Shown: positions 16,887 to 24,093 of the stretch, piece by piece
Layout: each line of letters begins with the position of its first letter
How positions within the stretch are numbered: the first letter of the stretch is position 1
NCBI GenBank assembly: GCA_016709305.1
Contig: JADJNA010000026.1
Coordinates: 11,737 to 75,736, forward strand
Source: Candidatus Villigracilis saccharophilus
GTDB lineage: Bacteria; Chloroflexota; Anaerolineae; Anaerolineales; Villigracilaceae
DNA: 64,000 nt
Reading direction: 5' to 3'
Program-made: the position numbers and the translations under genes
Notes under the pieces: model-generated
Database searches by the model: none
What the model saw: only the letters and a program-made list of their open reading frames with translations
Told to the model about the DNA's origin: nothing

Positions 16887-18801
16887 CGCCCTCTCCACAA
16901 AAAAGAATTTCGCGCACCGCGGCCAGGCGCGTATTACCCGCCCCCATCCCTTGGATCCACTCTGACGCGAGCGGATGAACCGCCTGCGCGGGGATCTGAT
17001 ATGGTTTCGATGGCGCGCTGTTGATCAACGCCAACAGATCACAGGGCGGCAGGTCGGCCAGTTTTCGAAAGACACCGCGCGCTTCACGCAGTGGATGTTC
17101 ACGCAGGCGGCTGATGGCGTATCCCAGGGGATCGGCGAGCTGTCCGCTGCGCGGGCTGGCCGCATACAGCACCCAGGAGACGAAGGCGTGCGCGGAGGCC
17201 TGTACCTCCAGCAGTTCCTTCTGGACTTTTGGATGCACGTCATTTTGTGAAAGCAAACGCTTGAGCTCCCAGTGCGGCGGCGCCGCCTGCTCCGGTCTTT
17301 TCGCGCCATGCGCGTGTTGGGTGGTGGAAGTGTTTTTCTTGATGGTGTTTAAAGGGTGTTTTAAAGAGCTTAAATCCGTCCCATTTGCGTCTGCCATATC
17401 GCCCCCACCCGCGTCCGCTAAGAAGCCCATCCGCGTCTGTCTATTGCCCCCATCTGCGTCTGCCAAAATCGCCCCATCTGCGCCTGGCATATTGCTCCCA
17501 TCCGCGTCCAGCGGTTCGTCCAGGAGTACCCGAAAGGTACGCGCCATGCTCTCCACGCGCAGATCCAGATAGGGAGTCGCGGGTGAACTTTCCAGTTCGA
17601 CCAGGAAAGAGCACAGATCCCCTCCGCGTTTTTGTGTTTTCCATTGCGGGTTGAGCCAGGCCTGAATGGTCTTATACCTTCCCGACCCGCACAGCCGCGC
17701 CATTTCCAGGTAGCCATTCCTGAAGGTGACAGTCTCGCGTCGTTCGCCGGTCCTGGCATTCAAATAGGCCATGTCACGCGCGACGGTCACCAGCCAGGCC
17801 TGGGCGGGAGTCAGGTTATATTTCCGGATGGTCTCGGTGATGAAGTAATGCGGGATGTGAATGTCGCCCAGGCAGTTCACGATGCGCCTGTGCAGCTCCT
17901 GAGCCAGATGATCCACATCAGAGGAATACGAACTGCCCGCTTCAAAACGCGCCATGTCCATCACGCTATTAAATTGCAGGCCAAGGCTCGAAGACTCGAC
18001 CGGCCTGAGCAGCTCCACCGGATCATCCACGGCCAGTAATTCCTGCAGGGCCTGCGACAGGGACCTGCCTTGCTCCAAAAAATTCTTCAGGGCGAAGTAG
18101 ACCGCCTGCGCATCCGCGCGGGTCAGTCTCGGGGTCATGAAGACGCGGTAGCGGATCGGAATGCGATGCGGCCGGCCATCGCGCCCGCGATGGTATGTGC
18201 GTTGAGCGGGGGGATCGATGCGCTGCACCAGTCCGTCGAGTTGCGATTGGATTCCCGCCTGGGCGAGCAAGCGCCAGAAAGCGCCGCTGCTGATACTGCT
18301 GAAACGCATGACCTGCCGGCTGAATAACGGCAGGGATTGATTTTCAGCCGCATGCATCGCCCAGGCCGCCTGATGAAATCCGATATATAACCAGACGGCC
18401 TTCGGACCGATCTCCATTCCGAGGCGGCGCAGGTAGCCCTTCACCACCACCTGCCTGTGAGGTTGCACGATCCTGTCGTAATCCAGCCATTGGACCGGCT
18501 CGATGCCAACTTCCTCCTCCGCTGCCTGCGGTTCCTCCACCCCGCTGTCGCGCGCAACAAATCGAATGGAAACGGAACGGCCTGTGATCGCGTTTAAGAT
18601 GATCTGGATCTTGTCCTTCATGCGCGCCTCGAGCCACTCGCGCGCAAATGCAGTGCGGGTCGCGATGGTGATTCCATCCTGCCCTGCCGTCTGGATCTCG
18701 ATATCGCGCACCCAGTTCTCAAATTGCGCGCGCGGCAGGTCGGCCTTTAGTTGCGCAAGCAGCACTTCCCGCACTGCCTGGTTGGTTTGTTCAGTATTCA
18801 T
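16879..18801 (-). CDS. Replication-initiator-like protein with DnaA N-terminal domain
   Basis: A 640-residue protein. Residues about 12-85 fit the DnaA N-terminal domain: LKADLPRAQFENWVRDIEI, then FAREWLEARMKDKIQ and VSIRFVA, with the conserved W-x-R, DWL-like and RF positions. DnaA's AAA+ and DNA-binding domains are missing. Two regions that look like winged helices follow (about 120-240, with FSSISSGAFWRLLAQAGIQ, and 330-430). A Asp/Gly-rich low-complexity segment (about 435-480) is encoded by an iteron-like DNA array, and a C-terminal helical domain ends the protein. DnaA-N is a protein-protein interface for loading helicase in DnaA; use for plasmid-type replication initiation is inference, supported by ParA upstream. 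Overlaps both neighbours. Confidence 0.65.
   Translation of the reverse strand: MNTEQTNQAVREVLLAQLKADLPRAQFENWVRDIEIQTAGQDGITIATRTAFAREWLEARMKDKIQIILNAITGRSVSIRFVARDSGVEEPQAAEEEVGIEPVQWLDYDRIVQPHRQVVVKGYLRRLGMEIGPKAVWLYIGFHQAAWAMHAAENQSLPLFSRQVMRFSSISSGAFWRLLAQAGIQSQLDGLVQRIDPPAQRTYHRGRDGRPHRIPIRYRVFMTPRLTRADAQAVYFALKNFLEQGRSLSQALQELLAVDDPVELLRPVESSSLGLQFNSVMDMARFEAGSSYSSDVDHLAQELHRRIVNCLGDIHIPHYFITETIRKYNLTPAQAWLVTVARDMAYLNARTGERRETVTFRNGYLEMARLCGSGRYKTIQAWLNPQWKTQKRGGDLCSFLVELESSPATPYLDLRVESMARTFRVLLDEPLDADGSNMPGADGAILADADGGNRQTRMGFLADAGGGDMADANGTDLSSLKHPLNTIKKNTSTTQHAHGAKRPEQAAPPHWELKRLLSQNDVHPKVQKELLEVQASAHAFVSWVLYAASPRSGQLADPLGYAISRLREHPLREARGVFRKLADLPPCDLLALINSAPSKPYQIPAQAVHPLASEWIQGMGAGNTRLAAVREILFCGEGDE
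17380..17510 (-). repeat. Iteron-like array of six 14-bp repeats inside the rep-like gene
   Basis: Six copies close to CCCATCYGCGTCTG (plus strand) start at 17380, 17404, 17426, 17449, 17473 and 17497, that is every 22-24 bases or about two helical turns. Five copies are read in the same frame (D-A-D-G type peptides). The copy at 17426 is read in another frame (QTRMG) yet keeps the DNA sequence, which suggests selection on DNA rather than protein. Confidence 0.65.
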
Positions 18802-19544
18802 TTTTTGGACTCCAGTAGAGATTGCCTGCCTGGCATTTTCTTTCGGCGCATGCGGGATGATGGACGGTTGCGTGGATGCAGGGCGGGCGGATCGTGGACG
18901 GCACCTGGACCGGACCGACTGCGCGCTCCATCCAGTTCCCCATCAACAAATTTTTTCGGGCCGGTTAATTTCAGGGTATAGCTCGTCGATTTCTGCACAG
19001 GTTCAAGCTTCACCAGATCTGATCGATAGGCGGTCAGTCCAAAGCGCAGCAACGCCGATACCAGTTCGCCCAGGGGCACATTCAAGCCGTCTTCCGAAGC
19101 CAGCGCGGATATTTCCTGTTTCAGCTCGGGCTGGAAATTACGCCAGGTGACGATCACCCGCCACAGGGCTGCTGAATGTTTGCCGCCTTTGGGTCTGGCG
19201 GCGGCTTCGTATTTGATGAAAGCTTCAGAACTTGGAAAGAGGGTCATGCGCATTCGATATGGCTGGTGGCGCGGGTTCAGACTCAAGTCCCCGACCGCAT
19301 AGGCTCGCAGAGCGTACCCGATCAAGGCGCACGCGACCTCGCCTGCGGGTACAAATAATTCCTGTGCGATCGCTTTCACTTTGAGCGCCAGCTTTGGATC
19401 TACTCCACGATAGACTGCCTTGTGACTGAGGTGTTCCTTTTCCCACTGGCGCCTGCGCTTGCGCGGCGCTTCATAAATACCGGGCGGATTGCAAGCCAGG
19501 TAAGTCTGCGCGGCATCATCAAAGGGGTTGCGTCTGTTGCTCAT
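18798..19544 (-). CDS. Partition-operon protein with a duplicated helical domain
   Basis: A 248-residue, strongly basic protein. Two related segments are visible: residues about 43-93 (VDPKLALKVKAIAQELFVP then AGEVACALIGYALRAYAVGDL) and about 147-197 (QPELKQEISALASEDGLNVP then LGELVSALLRFGLTAYRSDL). Both share P-x-L, VP-x-GE, AL and AY positions, so the domain is an internal duplication. The C-terminal 50 residues are Arg/Pro-rich. It follows parA by 9 bases and overlaps rep by 4, the usual place of a centromere-binding partner of ParA. No ParB motif was recognised, so a DNA-binding partition role is inference. Confidence 0.6.
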   Translation of the reverse strand: MSNRRNPFDDAAQTYLACNPPGIYEAPRKRRRQWEKEHLSHKAVYRGVDPKLALKVKAIAQELFVPAGEVACALIGYALRAYAVGDLSLNPRHQPYRMRMTLFPSSEAFIKYEAAARPKGGKHSAALWRVIVTWRNFQPELKQEISALASEDGLNVPLGELVSALLRFGLTAYRSDLVKLEPVQKSTSYTLKLTGPKKFVDGELDGARSRSGPGAVHDPPALHPRNRPSSRMRRKKMPGRQSLLESKK

Positions 19545-19553
19545 GCCGGCCTC

Positions 19554-20324
19554 CTAAAATTTCATGACATGCGCGCTCAGGGCTTGATATTCCTTCGCGG
19601 CCCGGCAGAGCGGGTCTGCCTCCAGGATGGTCCTGCCTTCGGCTGCGCATTCACGCAGGATGGTGGCGCGGTGGATCGGGGACAGGATGCTGGAGGAGAA
19701 TCGCTCGCGCAGGTCGTCCAGCGCGGCCGCGCTTTCAGGGGTCTGTTCATCATAAAATGTTGGCAGGATGCCCAGCAGTTTCCCGCGCCACTCCTTCTTC
19801 TCCTGCAGGATGCTCAGCATCAGCAAAACCATGGAGACCCCATCGGATAACAGGAATTCGGTAGCGCTCGGGACGATCACCAGATCGGAAGCCCAGACCG
19901 CGCGTTCCTGGATCCCACCCACGCTCGGCGCGGTATCAAAGATGATGTAATGCAAACTCTCCTTGAAGAAGCGGCTGATCGAGGTTCGTATCGCCGAGAT
20001 GGGTTGGTTCTGCGCGTTCAATACGGTTTGCGCAGCCATGGTCTGCTGGTCGCCGGGGATGTAATACAGCGCCTCTCGCCCGGAAGTCCGCACCCAGGAG
20101 CGCACGAATGTCGTCTCCTGCGGGCTGTCTCCCATTGTCAGTAGATGAAAGACACCTGGTTCAGGATTGCGTCCCAGCGCGGTGGCGCACTGGCCCTGCG
20201 GGTCAAGATCGATCAGCAGGACCCGCCTGCCTTTTTGAACCAGGCCGTGCGCCAGGGATACGGCGCTGGTGGTCTTGCCGACCCCGCCTTTTTGATTTGC
20301 GATACAGATCACTTTTGTTGCCAT
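19554..20324 (-). CDS. parA: ParA-family partition ATPase
   Basis: A 256-residue P-loop ATPase with the deviant Walker A KGGVGKTT (residues 12-19), LLIDLDPQGQCATALG (Walker A') and YIIFDTAP (Walker B, about 127-134). Length and motifs match small type Ib/Soj-like ParA proteins without an N-terminal HTH. It moves plasmids or chromosome origins, or positions large complexes such as pili, along the nucleoid or membrane. Upstream are a 70-residue RHH-like protein and a membrane peptide; downstream the duplicated-domain protein and the rep-like protein. The start is overlapped by 16 bases by the small membrane ORF. Confidence 0.9.
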   Translation of the reverse strand: MATKVICIANQKGGVGKTTSAVSLAHGLVQKGRRVLLIDLDPQGQCATALGRNPEPGVFHLLTMGDSPQETTFVRSWVRTSGREALYYIPGDQQTMAAQTVLNAQNQPISAIRTSISRFFKESLHYIIFDTAPSVGGIQERAVWASDLVIVPSATEFLLSDGVSMVLLMLSILQEKKEWRGKLLGILPTFYDEQTPESAAALDDLRERFSSSILSPIHRATILRECAAEGRTILEADPLCRAAKEYQALSAHVMKF

Positions 20325-20446
20325 GAGGTTTTATCCTTATCTGAATTGAACGGACGCCGCAGGTGGTTTAGCAGAAGAAAGAACAGCAGCCCGAGCGCGA
20401 GCGGAGCGATGCAGGTGGCCAGGCCGGCCAGAAGACCCGTCGTCAT
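20309..20446 (-). CDS. Small single-helix membrane protein (45 aa)
   Basis: A short ORF from ATG at 20446 to TGA at 20309, starting MTTGLLAGLATCIAPLALG and ending in a basic, polar tail. It has one predicted transmembrane helix. It starts 1 base after the stop of the RHH-like gene and overlaps the parA start by 16 bases, a spacing that supports a real coupled gene. No function can be assigned; a membrane anchor for the partition complex is one possibility. Confidence 0.45.
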   Translation of the reverse strand: MTTGLLAGLATCIAPLALGLLFFLLLNHLRRPFNSDKDKTSWQQK

Positions 20447-20447
20447 G

Positions 20448-20660
20448 TCAGCCTGCGGGGAGCGGACTGTCCGGGGCGGTCGTCCATGCTTCGGTTTGTT
20501 GGGTGGCGGCCGGCTGTGTGCCTTCGATCAGCCCCAGCTTTTCCAGTTCCGTACGGATGATCAGCGCGGCCTGCGCCTTGGGCACGCGGTACTCACGCTG
20601 CGCCAGATGGTGGAGCGCAGAGAGTTCCTGTTCCCGCAGATAGATGATGACTTTTGGCAT
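20448..20660 (-). CDS. Small ribbon-helix-helix-like protein
   Basis: A 70-residue protein beginning MPKVIIYLREQELSALHHLA: a beta-strand followed by two helices, as in Arc/MetJ/CopG-type DNA-binding proteins. The ATG at 20660 has GAGG 5 bases upstream; a GTG at 20666 is less likely. As the first gene of the parA-rep-tadC operon, directly after a terminator-like leader hairpin, it may repress the operon or act as a copy-number or centromere-binding protein. RHH assignment is from secondary-structure pattern only. Confidence 0.6.
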   Translation of the reverse strand: MPKVIIYLREQELSALHHLAQREYRVPKAQAALIIRTELEKLGLIEGTQPAATQQTEAWTTAPDSPLPAG

Positions 20661-20671
20661 ATGCACCTCGT

Positions 20672-20705
20672 TAAAAAAATAAAGAGCCGTGTTGGTACGG
20701 CTCTT
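20672..20705 (-). promoter_or_regulatory. Terminator-like hairpin in the parA-rep operon leader
   Basis: AAGAGCCGT and ACGGCTCTT form a 9-bp stem (20682-20690 with 20697-20705), followed on the minus strand by a run of T and directly by GAGG and the start of the RHH-like gene. The layout repeats that of the pilin leader and could work as an attenuator. Confidence 0.55.
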
Positions 20706-20816
20706 GTATCAGGCGCGAGTCAAATTTGTTTCCAGTTTGATATCCAGGAATTGTATGAAAATTCAAGCGGGCATCTTTTCTGTGAATGGCAGCCTGGCCT
20801 GGCACTTTATGGAAAT

Positions 20817-20857
20817 GCAAAGACCTGAACTGCGCGTTACACAGTTCAGGTCTTTGC
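20817..20857. terminator. 16-bp perfect inverted repeat
   Basis: GCAAAGACCTGAACTG and its reverse complement flank a 9-base loop. It lies between the minus-strand rep operon and the plus-strand small membrane gene, and could stop transcription in either direction or mark the edge of the element. U-tracts are short. Confidence 0.4.
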
Positions 20858-20898
20858 TATTAATGAACCTGGTCATCAAATACACGAGGATGCTGAAC

Positions 20899-21176
20899 AT
20901 GGAATACTACGATGTGTCAGCCCTGGATGTGAAGGGCGAAAAGGTGCAGGTCAAAATTGAAGATGGCGCCACCGAATGGAGCAGCCCTTCGACAACATGA
21001 TCCTTCAGTTGAACATAGGGAACTGCGCTACTGCCTTTTGATCACTGCGGTCGTCCTGACAGTCGGCCTTGCTGATTTTTTTTTGGGCGGGACTGTGCAC
21101 ATTCCCGCTGTTGATATTCGTGGTCTATCGCGCCATGCTTAAATTTTTCCCGCATGAAAAAGAACCCGTCGGGTAG
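20899..21176 (+). CDS. Small two-helix membrane protein (two frame breaks)
   Basis: The ATG at 20899 follows GAGG by about 8 bases and opens MEYYDVSALDVKGEKVQVK. If one C is removed from CCC (20985-20987) and one T from the T9 run (21076-21084), a single frame of about 91 residues results. It has a hydrophobic segment YCLLITAVVLTVGLADFF, a second one LLIFVVYRAML, and a basic tail ending EKEPVG. Two hydrophobic helices in a row after two homopolymer corrections support it as a real gene. The stop codon lies in the loop of the following terminator. Function unknown. Confidence 0.4.
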
Positions 21177-21190
21177 ACGGGTTCTTTTTC
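21156..21190. terminator. Strong bidirectional terminator
   Basis: GAAAAAGAACCCGTC and its exact reverse complement around GGGTA, with A and T tracts on both sides. It ends the minus-strand Old Yellow Enzyme gene (stop at 21208) and the plus-strand small membrane gene. Confidence 0.9.
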
Positions 21191-21207
21191 CAATCATTCA
21201 TGAAGTT

Positions 21208-22260
21208 CTAAAAGGCGCGCAGATATTGGGAAGGGATTGGCGCGGCTTGTTTCAGGACCTGCGCGGCATGCAGCGGCCAGTATGGATCGCGAAGAAATTC
21301 ACGGCCCAGCAGAACCAGATCTGCCCGCCCGTTGCGAATGATCTCGTCGGCCTGGAAGGCGGCGGTGATCATTCCGACTGCGGCCGTCATAATATTTGCC
21401 CCCTGTCGTACGGATTCTGAAATTGGAACCTGGTAGCCCGCTCCCACCGGGATGATGGCCTGCGCGGCATTGCCTCCCGATGAACAATCGATCAGGTCAA
21501 CGCCTTCCGTTTTCAAGCGCCTGGCCAGCTCGACGGAATCTGCCACCTCCCAACCGCCCTCCACCCAGTCCGTGCCTGAAATGCGCACGGTCAGCGGCAG
21601 GCGCTCCGGCCAGACGGCCCGTACCGCCTGGATGGTTTCCACCAGAAAACGGATGCGGTTGTCAAAGCTGCCCCCATACTGATCGGTCCTGCGATTGGAG
21701 AGCGGGGAATAGAAATTGTGGATCAGGTAGCCGTGCGCGGCATGCACTTCAAGCCACTCAAAGCCGGCCGCCAGCGCCCGTTCCGCCCCGCTGCGAAAGG
21801 ATCTTTGAACCTCAAGAATATCCTGCAGGCTCATCTCATGCGGCACTGGATAGCCATTCTTAAAAGCGATCGGGCTCGCGCCGATGGGCAGCCAGGTTTC
21901 GTTTTTTTCCTGCGGGTTTTCCCAGGGTCGCTTGTCCCCGGCCTTGCGACCGGCGTGTGCGATCTGTATTCCAGGCACCGCGCCGCTGTCTTTTATTACC
22001 CTGGTGACGCGCTGCAGGGGGACGATATGTTCGTCGGACCAGATGCCGACATCATGCGAGGTGATCCGCCCGCGCGGTTCGACCGCGGTTGCTTCCGCGA
22101 TCACCAGGCCGGCCCCGCCTGTGGCGCGCGCGCCAAGATGGGTGACCTGCCAGTCGTTTGAAAAACCGTCGACATAACTGTACATACACATCGGGGAAAC
22201 CCCGATGCGGTTACGCAGTGTAATCCCTCGCACGGTCAGTGGTTCGAAAAGGTGGGGCAT
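21208..22260 (-). CDS. Old Yellow Enzyme family NADPH:flavin oxidoreductase (YqjM-like)
   Basis: A 350-residue FMN-dependent ene-reductase. The start at 22260 (MPHLFEPLTVRGITLRNRIG) has GGAG upstream; the open frame extends further but without homology. Diagnostic parts of the YqjM class are present: PMCMYSYVDG with the FMN-tuning Cys and nearby Tyr, QIAHAGRKA, EVHAAHGYLIHNFYSPLSNRRTD... interrupted here only by motif spacing, and a C-terminal GRADLVLLGRE. These enzymes reduce the C=C bond of enals, enones or xenobiotics with NADPH in the cytoplasm. Monocistronic, ended by the terminator at 21156-21190. Confidence 0.9.
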   Translation of the reverse strand: MPHLFEPLTVRGITLRNRIGVSPMCMYSYVDGFSNDWQVTHLGARATGGAGLVIAEATAVEPRGRITSHDVGIWSDEHIVPLQRVTRVIKDSGAVPGIQIAHAGRKAGDKRPWENPQEKNETWLPIGASPIAFKNGYPVPHEMSLQDILEVQRSFRSGAERALAAGFEWLEVHAAHGYLIHNFYSPLSNRRTDQYGGSFDNRIRFLVETIQAVRAVWPERLPLTVRISGTDWVEGGWEVADSVELARRLKTEGVDLIDCSSGGNAAQAIIPVGAGYQVPISESVRQGANIMTAAVGMITAAFQADEIIRNGRADLVLLGREFLRDPYWPLHAAQVLKQAAPIPSQYLRAF

Positions 22261-22319
22261 ACATTTCTCCGCTACAGATTTTTTGGATACCCTTAAAGTA
22301 TATCCCCATCCGGTTGGGT

Positions 22320-22928
22320 TTATGCTGGTGGTTTTTTGGATTGTGCGCGCCGCCGCAGTTCCGCGATCGCGCGCGGACGCCAGGTATTGTAATAGGTCTG
22401 TTCTGAGACGATCGGGGATCCGTCCGCGTTGGTGCCCAGATGGTCGGCGATCAGGTCGGCCAGCGTGAAGCCGTCGCGGATCGGATCGCGATTTTCCCAT
22501 TGCGCTGCGATCGGCAGCCAGCGATCGAGTGTGAAGACGGGTTTTCTGCCGCGCCGGGTTGGCAGGTCCAGCAGCACCAGTGGGTCCGTGGGGACCTCTT
22601 GTTTATGCCCTTCCTCTTCCAGGGCATATCCCCATAGATTCAAAATGATCTCGGCCCAACTTCCTTCTTCGACACACTGGAAAATGGAGTTCTTTTTGCG
22701 GATCATGCGGTCGACCCAGTGTCCCAGGCAGATGCCTGTCAGGGCCAGACCTGTTAATAGCAGGATGTGATAGGCGATGGCTGCCTGGGCCAGCGGGTGG
22801 TCCAGGTTCGCTTCAAAGGTGCGGTAGAACCAGCGCAGATCCAGGAAAACGATTAACAGCATGCTGCCGTGAAAGACAAGCAGCAGGATGATCTTGATCG
22901 AGGTGTATTTTCTGGAATTCGTTATCAT
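22320..22928 (-). CDS. Two-helix membrane protein, function unknown
   Basis: A 202-residue protein. The ATG at 22928 (MITNSRKYTSIKIILL) follows AAGGA; an ATG at 22967 lacks such a site. Two transmembrane helices lie at about residues 11-29 and 55-75, followed by a basic VDRMIRKKNS and a long cytoplasmic domain. That domain contains LPTRRGRKPVFTLDRWLP and a C-terminal SEQTYYNTWRPRAIAELRRR. The latter region resembles part of an HTH, but no family was recognised. It lies between the flavin oxidoreductase and the LuxR-type regulator. Confidence 0.6.
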   Translation of the reverse strand: MITNSRKYTSIKIILLLVFHGSMLLIVFLDLRWFYRTFEANLDHPLAQAAIAYHILLLTGLALTGICLGHWVDRMIRKKNSIFQCVEEGSWAEIILNLWGYALEEEGHKQEVPTDPLVLLDLPTRRGRKPVFTLDRWLPIAAQWENRDPIRDGFTLADLIADHLGTNADGSPIVSEQTYYNTWRPRAIAELRRRAQSKKPPA

Positions 22929-23057
22929 ATTTTTTCCTTGCCACCCCGGGATCTGGAATCCATTCACGTCGGGTCACACGTTCGCCGCGAAATCCGTTCG
23001 CTGCGAGTGTCCTGGGTGGGAGTGTGACGATGTAGCAAGCATAGCCGCTGGCAGCAT

Positions 23058-23097
23058 AAAAAAATATCCGCCTGACGGCAGATATTTTGGCGGATAT
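23058..23097 (-). terminator. Terminator of the LuxR-type gene
   Basis: ATATCCGCC and GGCGGATAT pair (23064-23072 with 23089-23097), followed on the minus strand by seven T. It lies 20 bases after the regulator stop. Confidence 0.75.
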
Positions 23098-23117
23098 ATC
23101 GGCGTATGCCGCGCGGT

Positions 23118-23606
23118 CTACCTGTATATGGTTCTGGGCGGCAGGGGGGTGGGTAATTGGCGGCGCATCTCCCACCAGGTCTGGAAATCCCAATCCCTTA
23201 ACGCGAGGCGGATCGCGTGGCGGTCGCGCAAATTAAATTTCTTGAAGATATTTTCCAGGTGGGATTTCACTGTGCCGTTGGCGATCCCCAACACTTCGGC
23301 GATCTGATAATTCCGATGATCCATGCACACCAGCGCGACCACTTCCTTCTCGCGCGGGCTGAGCGAATACCAGTGCTGCAGATCATCGCGTTCCTTGTCA
23401 AGTTGCTGCGGATGACGGCCGTCGAGCTCGACCAGAGTCAGTTCTTCATCGGAAAGATTTCCTGTGTCAAAAGAGAATCCCCGTGTACCTTCCTGCTTAT
23501 CCTCTTCTTTTTTCTTGAAAAGATCCCGTAGGTGTTTTGGAAAGAATGATCGCATTGAATCCCGGAGACCAATATTGTTCAACACTCCATTGATCATTAA
23601 TTTCAT
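23118..23606 (-). CDS. LuxR-type HTH transcriptional regulator
   Basis: A 162-residue regulator. The N-terminal 80 residues are charged (FKKKEEDKQEGTRG) and match no sensor domain. The C-terminal part is a complete LuxR/GerE HTH: WYSLSPREKEVVALVCM, QIAEVLGIANGTVKSHLENIFKKFNL, then LRDWDFQTWWEM. The gene at 3752-4167 is a paralogue with the same HTH and DWDF ending. Without a receiver domain it may be constitutively active or controlled by level. An 18-bp palindrome 24 bases upstream of its start is a candidate operator. Confidence 0.85.
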   Translation of the reverse strand: MKLMINGVLNNIGLRDSMRSFFPKHLRDLFKKKEEDKQEGTRGFSFDTGNLSDEELTLVELDGRHPQQLDKERDDLQHWYSLSPREKEVVALVCMDHRNYQIAEVLGIANGTVKSHLENIFKKFNLRDRHAIRLALRDWDFQTWWEMRRQLPTPLPPRTIYR

Positions 23607-23629
23607 CCATCAATGGAACATTGAGTCTA

Positions 23630-23647
23630 ATAGAACAATTGTTCTAT
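23630..23647 (-). promoter_or_regulatory. 18-bp palindromic operator candidate
   Basis: ATAGAACAATTGTTCTAT is a perfect palindrome upstream of the LuxR-type gene. Its core GAAC-N4-GTTC also resembles the LexA box of Gram-positive bacteria. The following 23648-24040 (about 390 bases) holds no gene or structure I can support. Confidence 0.5.
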
Positions 23648-24040
23648 GTCAAGCATGGATTTTTCACCCTGAATTCTCATCCCCAGACCGGGCTTCGCCT
23701 TGGGTTGACGCTTGACTCACGCCTTGTGAAACGGGGATGCGCGATCAATTCAACAGAGACTCAAGATGAAAAAAAACAAGTGACCGATCTCCTGGGTTGG
23801 GTGAATATTTTTCACAACAACTTCTTTCGTTATCGCCCGATCGGAATGGGGAATTTTTCTATTCGGTCATTAATCATTTTGCGGAGGAGCGTATCTCCGC
23901 TACACCCCGGACCGCATGCTGCAGGGCGGAGAACTCGCGCAAGGATAACGCCTTCAAATCAAACCGCAGCGCAGGAAAAAATTTGCAGACATGGAGCGTT
24001 TTTTTTCAGAGTTCCGATATTTGTTTCGGTTCTTTGATCT

Positions 24041-24078
24041 TAAATAAAAACAACGCGGACATGCGTCCGCGCTGTTTT
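24041..24078 (-). terminator. Terminator of the DUF3597 gene
   Basis: AAAACAACGCGGAC and GTCCGCGCTGTTTT pair with one mismatch around ATGC, followed on the minus strand by a T-rich tract, 16 bases after the stop at 24094. Confidence 0.8.
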
Positions 24079-24093
24079 GGTGCTTTGTTTTTT

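Noticed and set aside
20689..21000. Longer plus-strand frame covering the hairpin at 20817-20857
   Set aside because: It reads through a perfect inverted repeat and lacks a start signal; only the part from 20899 fits the corrected small membrane gene.
23621..24037. A 138-residue plus-strand ORF
   Set aside because: It spans the palindromic operator candidate, lacks a ribosome binding site and shows no domain; treated as intergenic.
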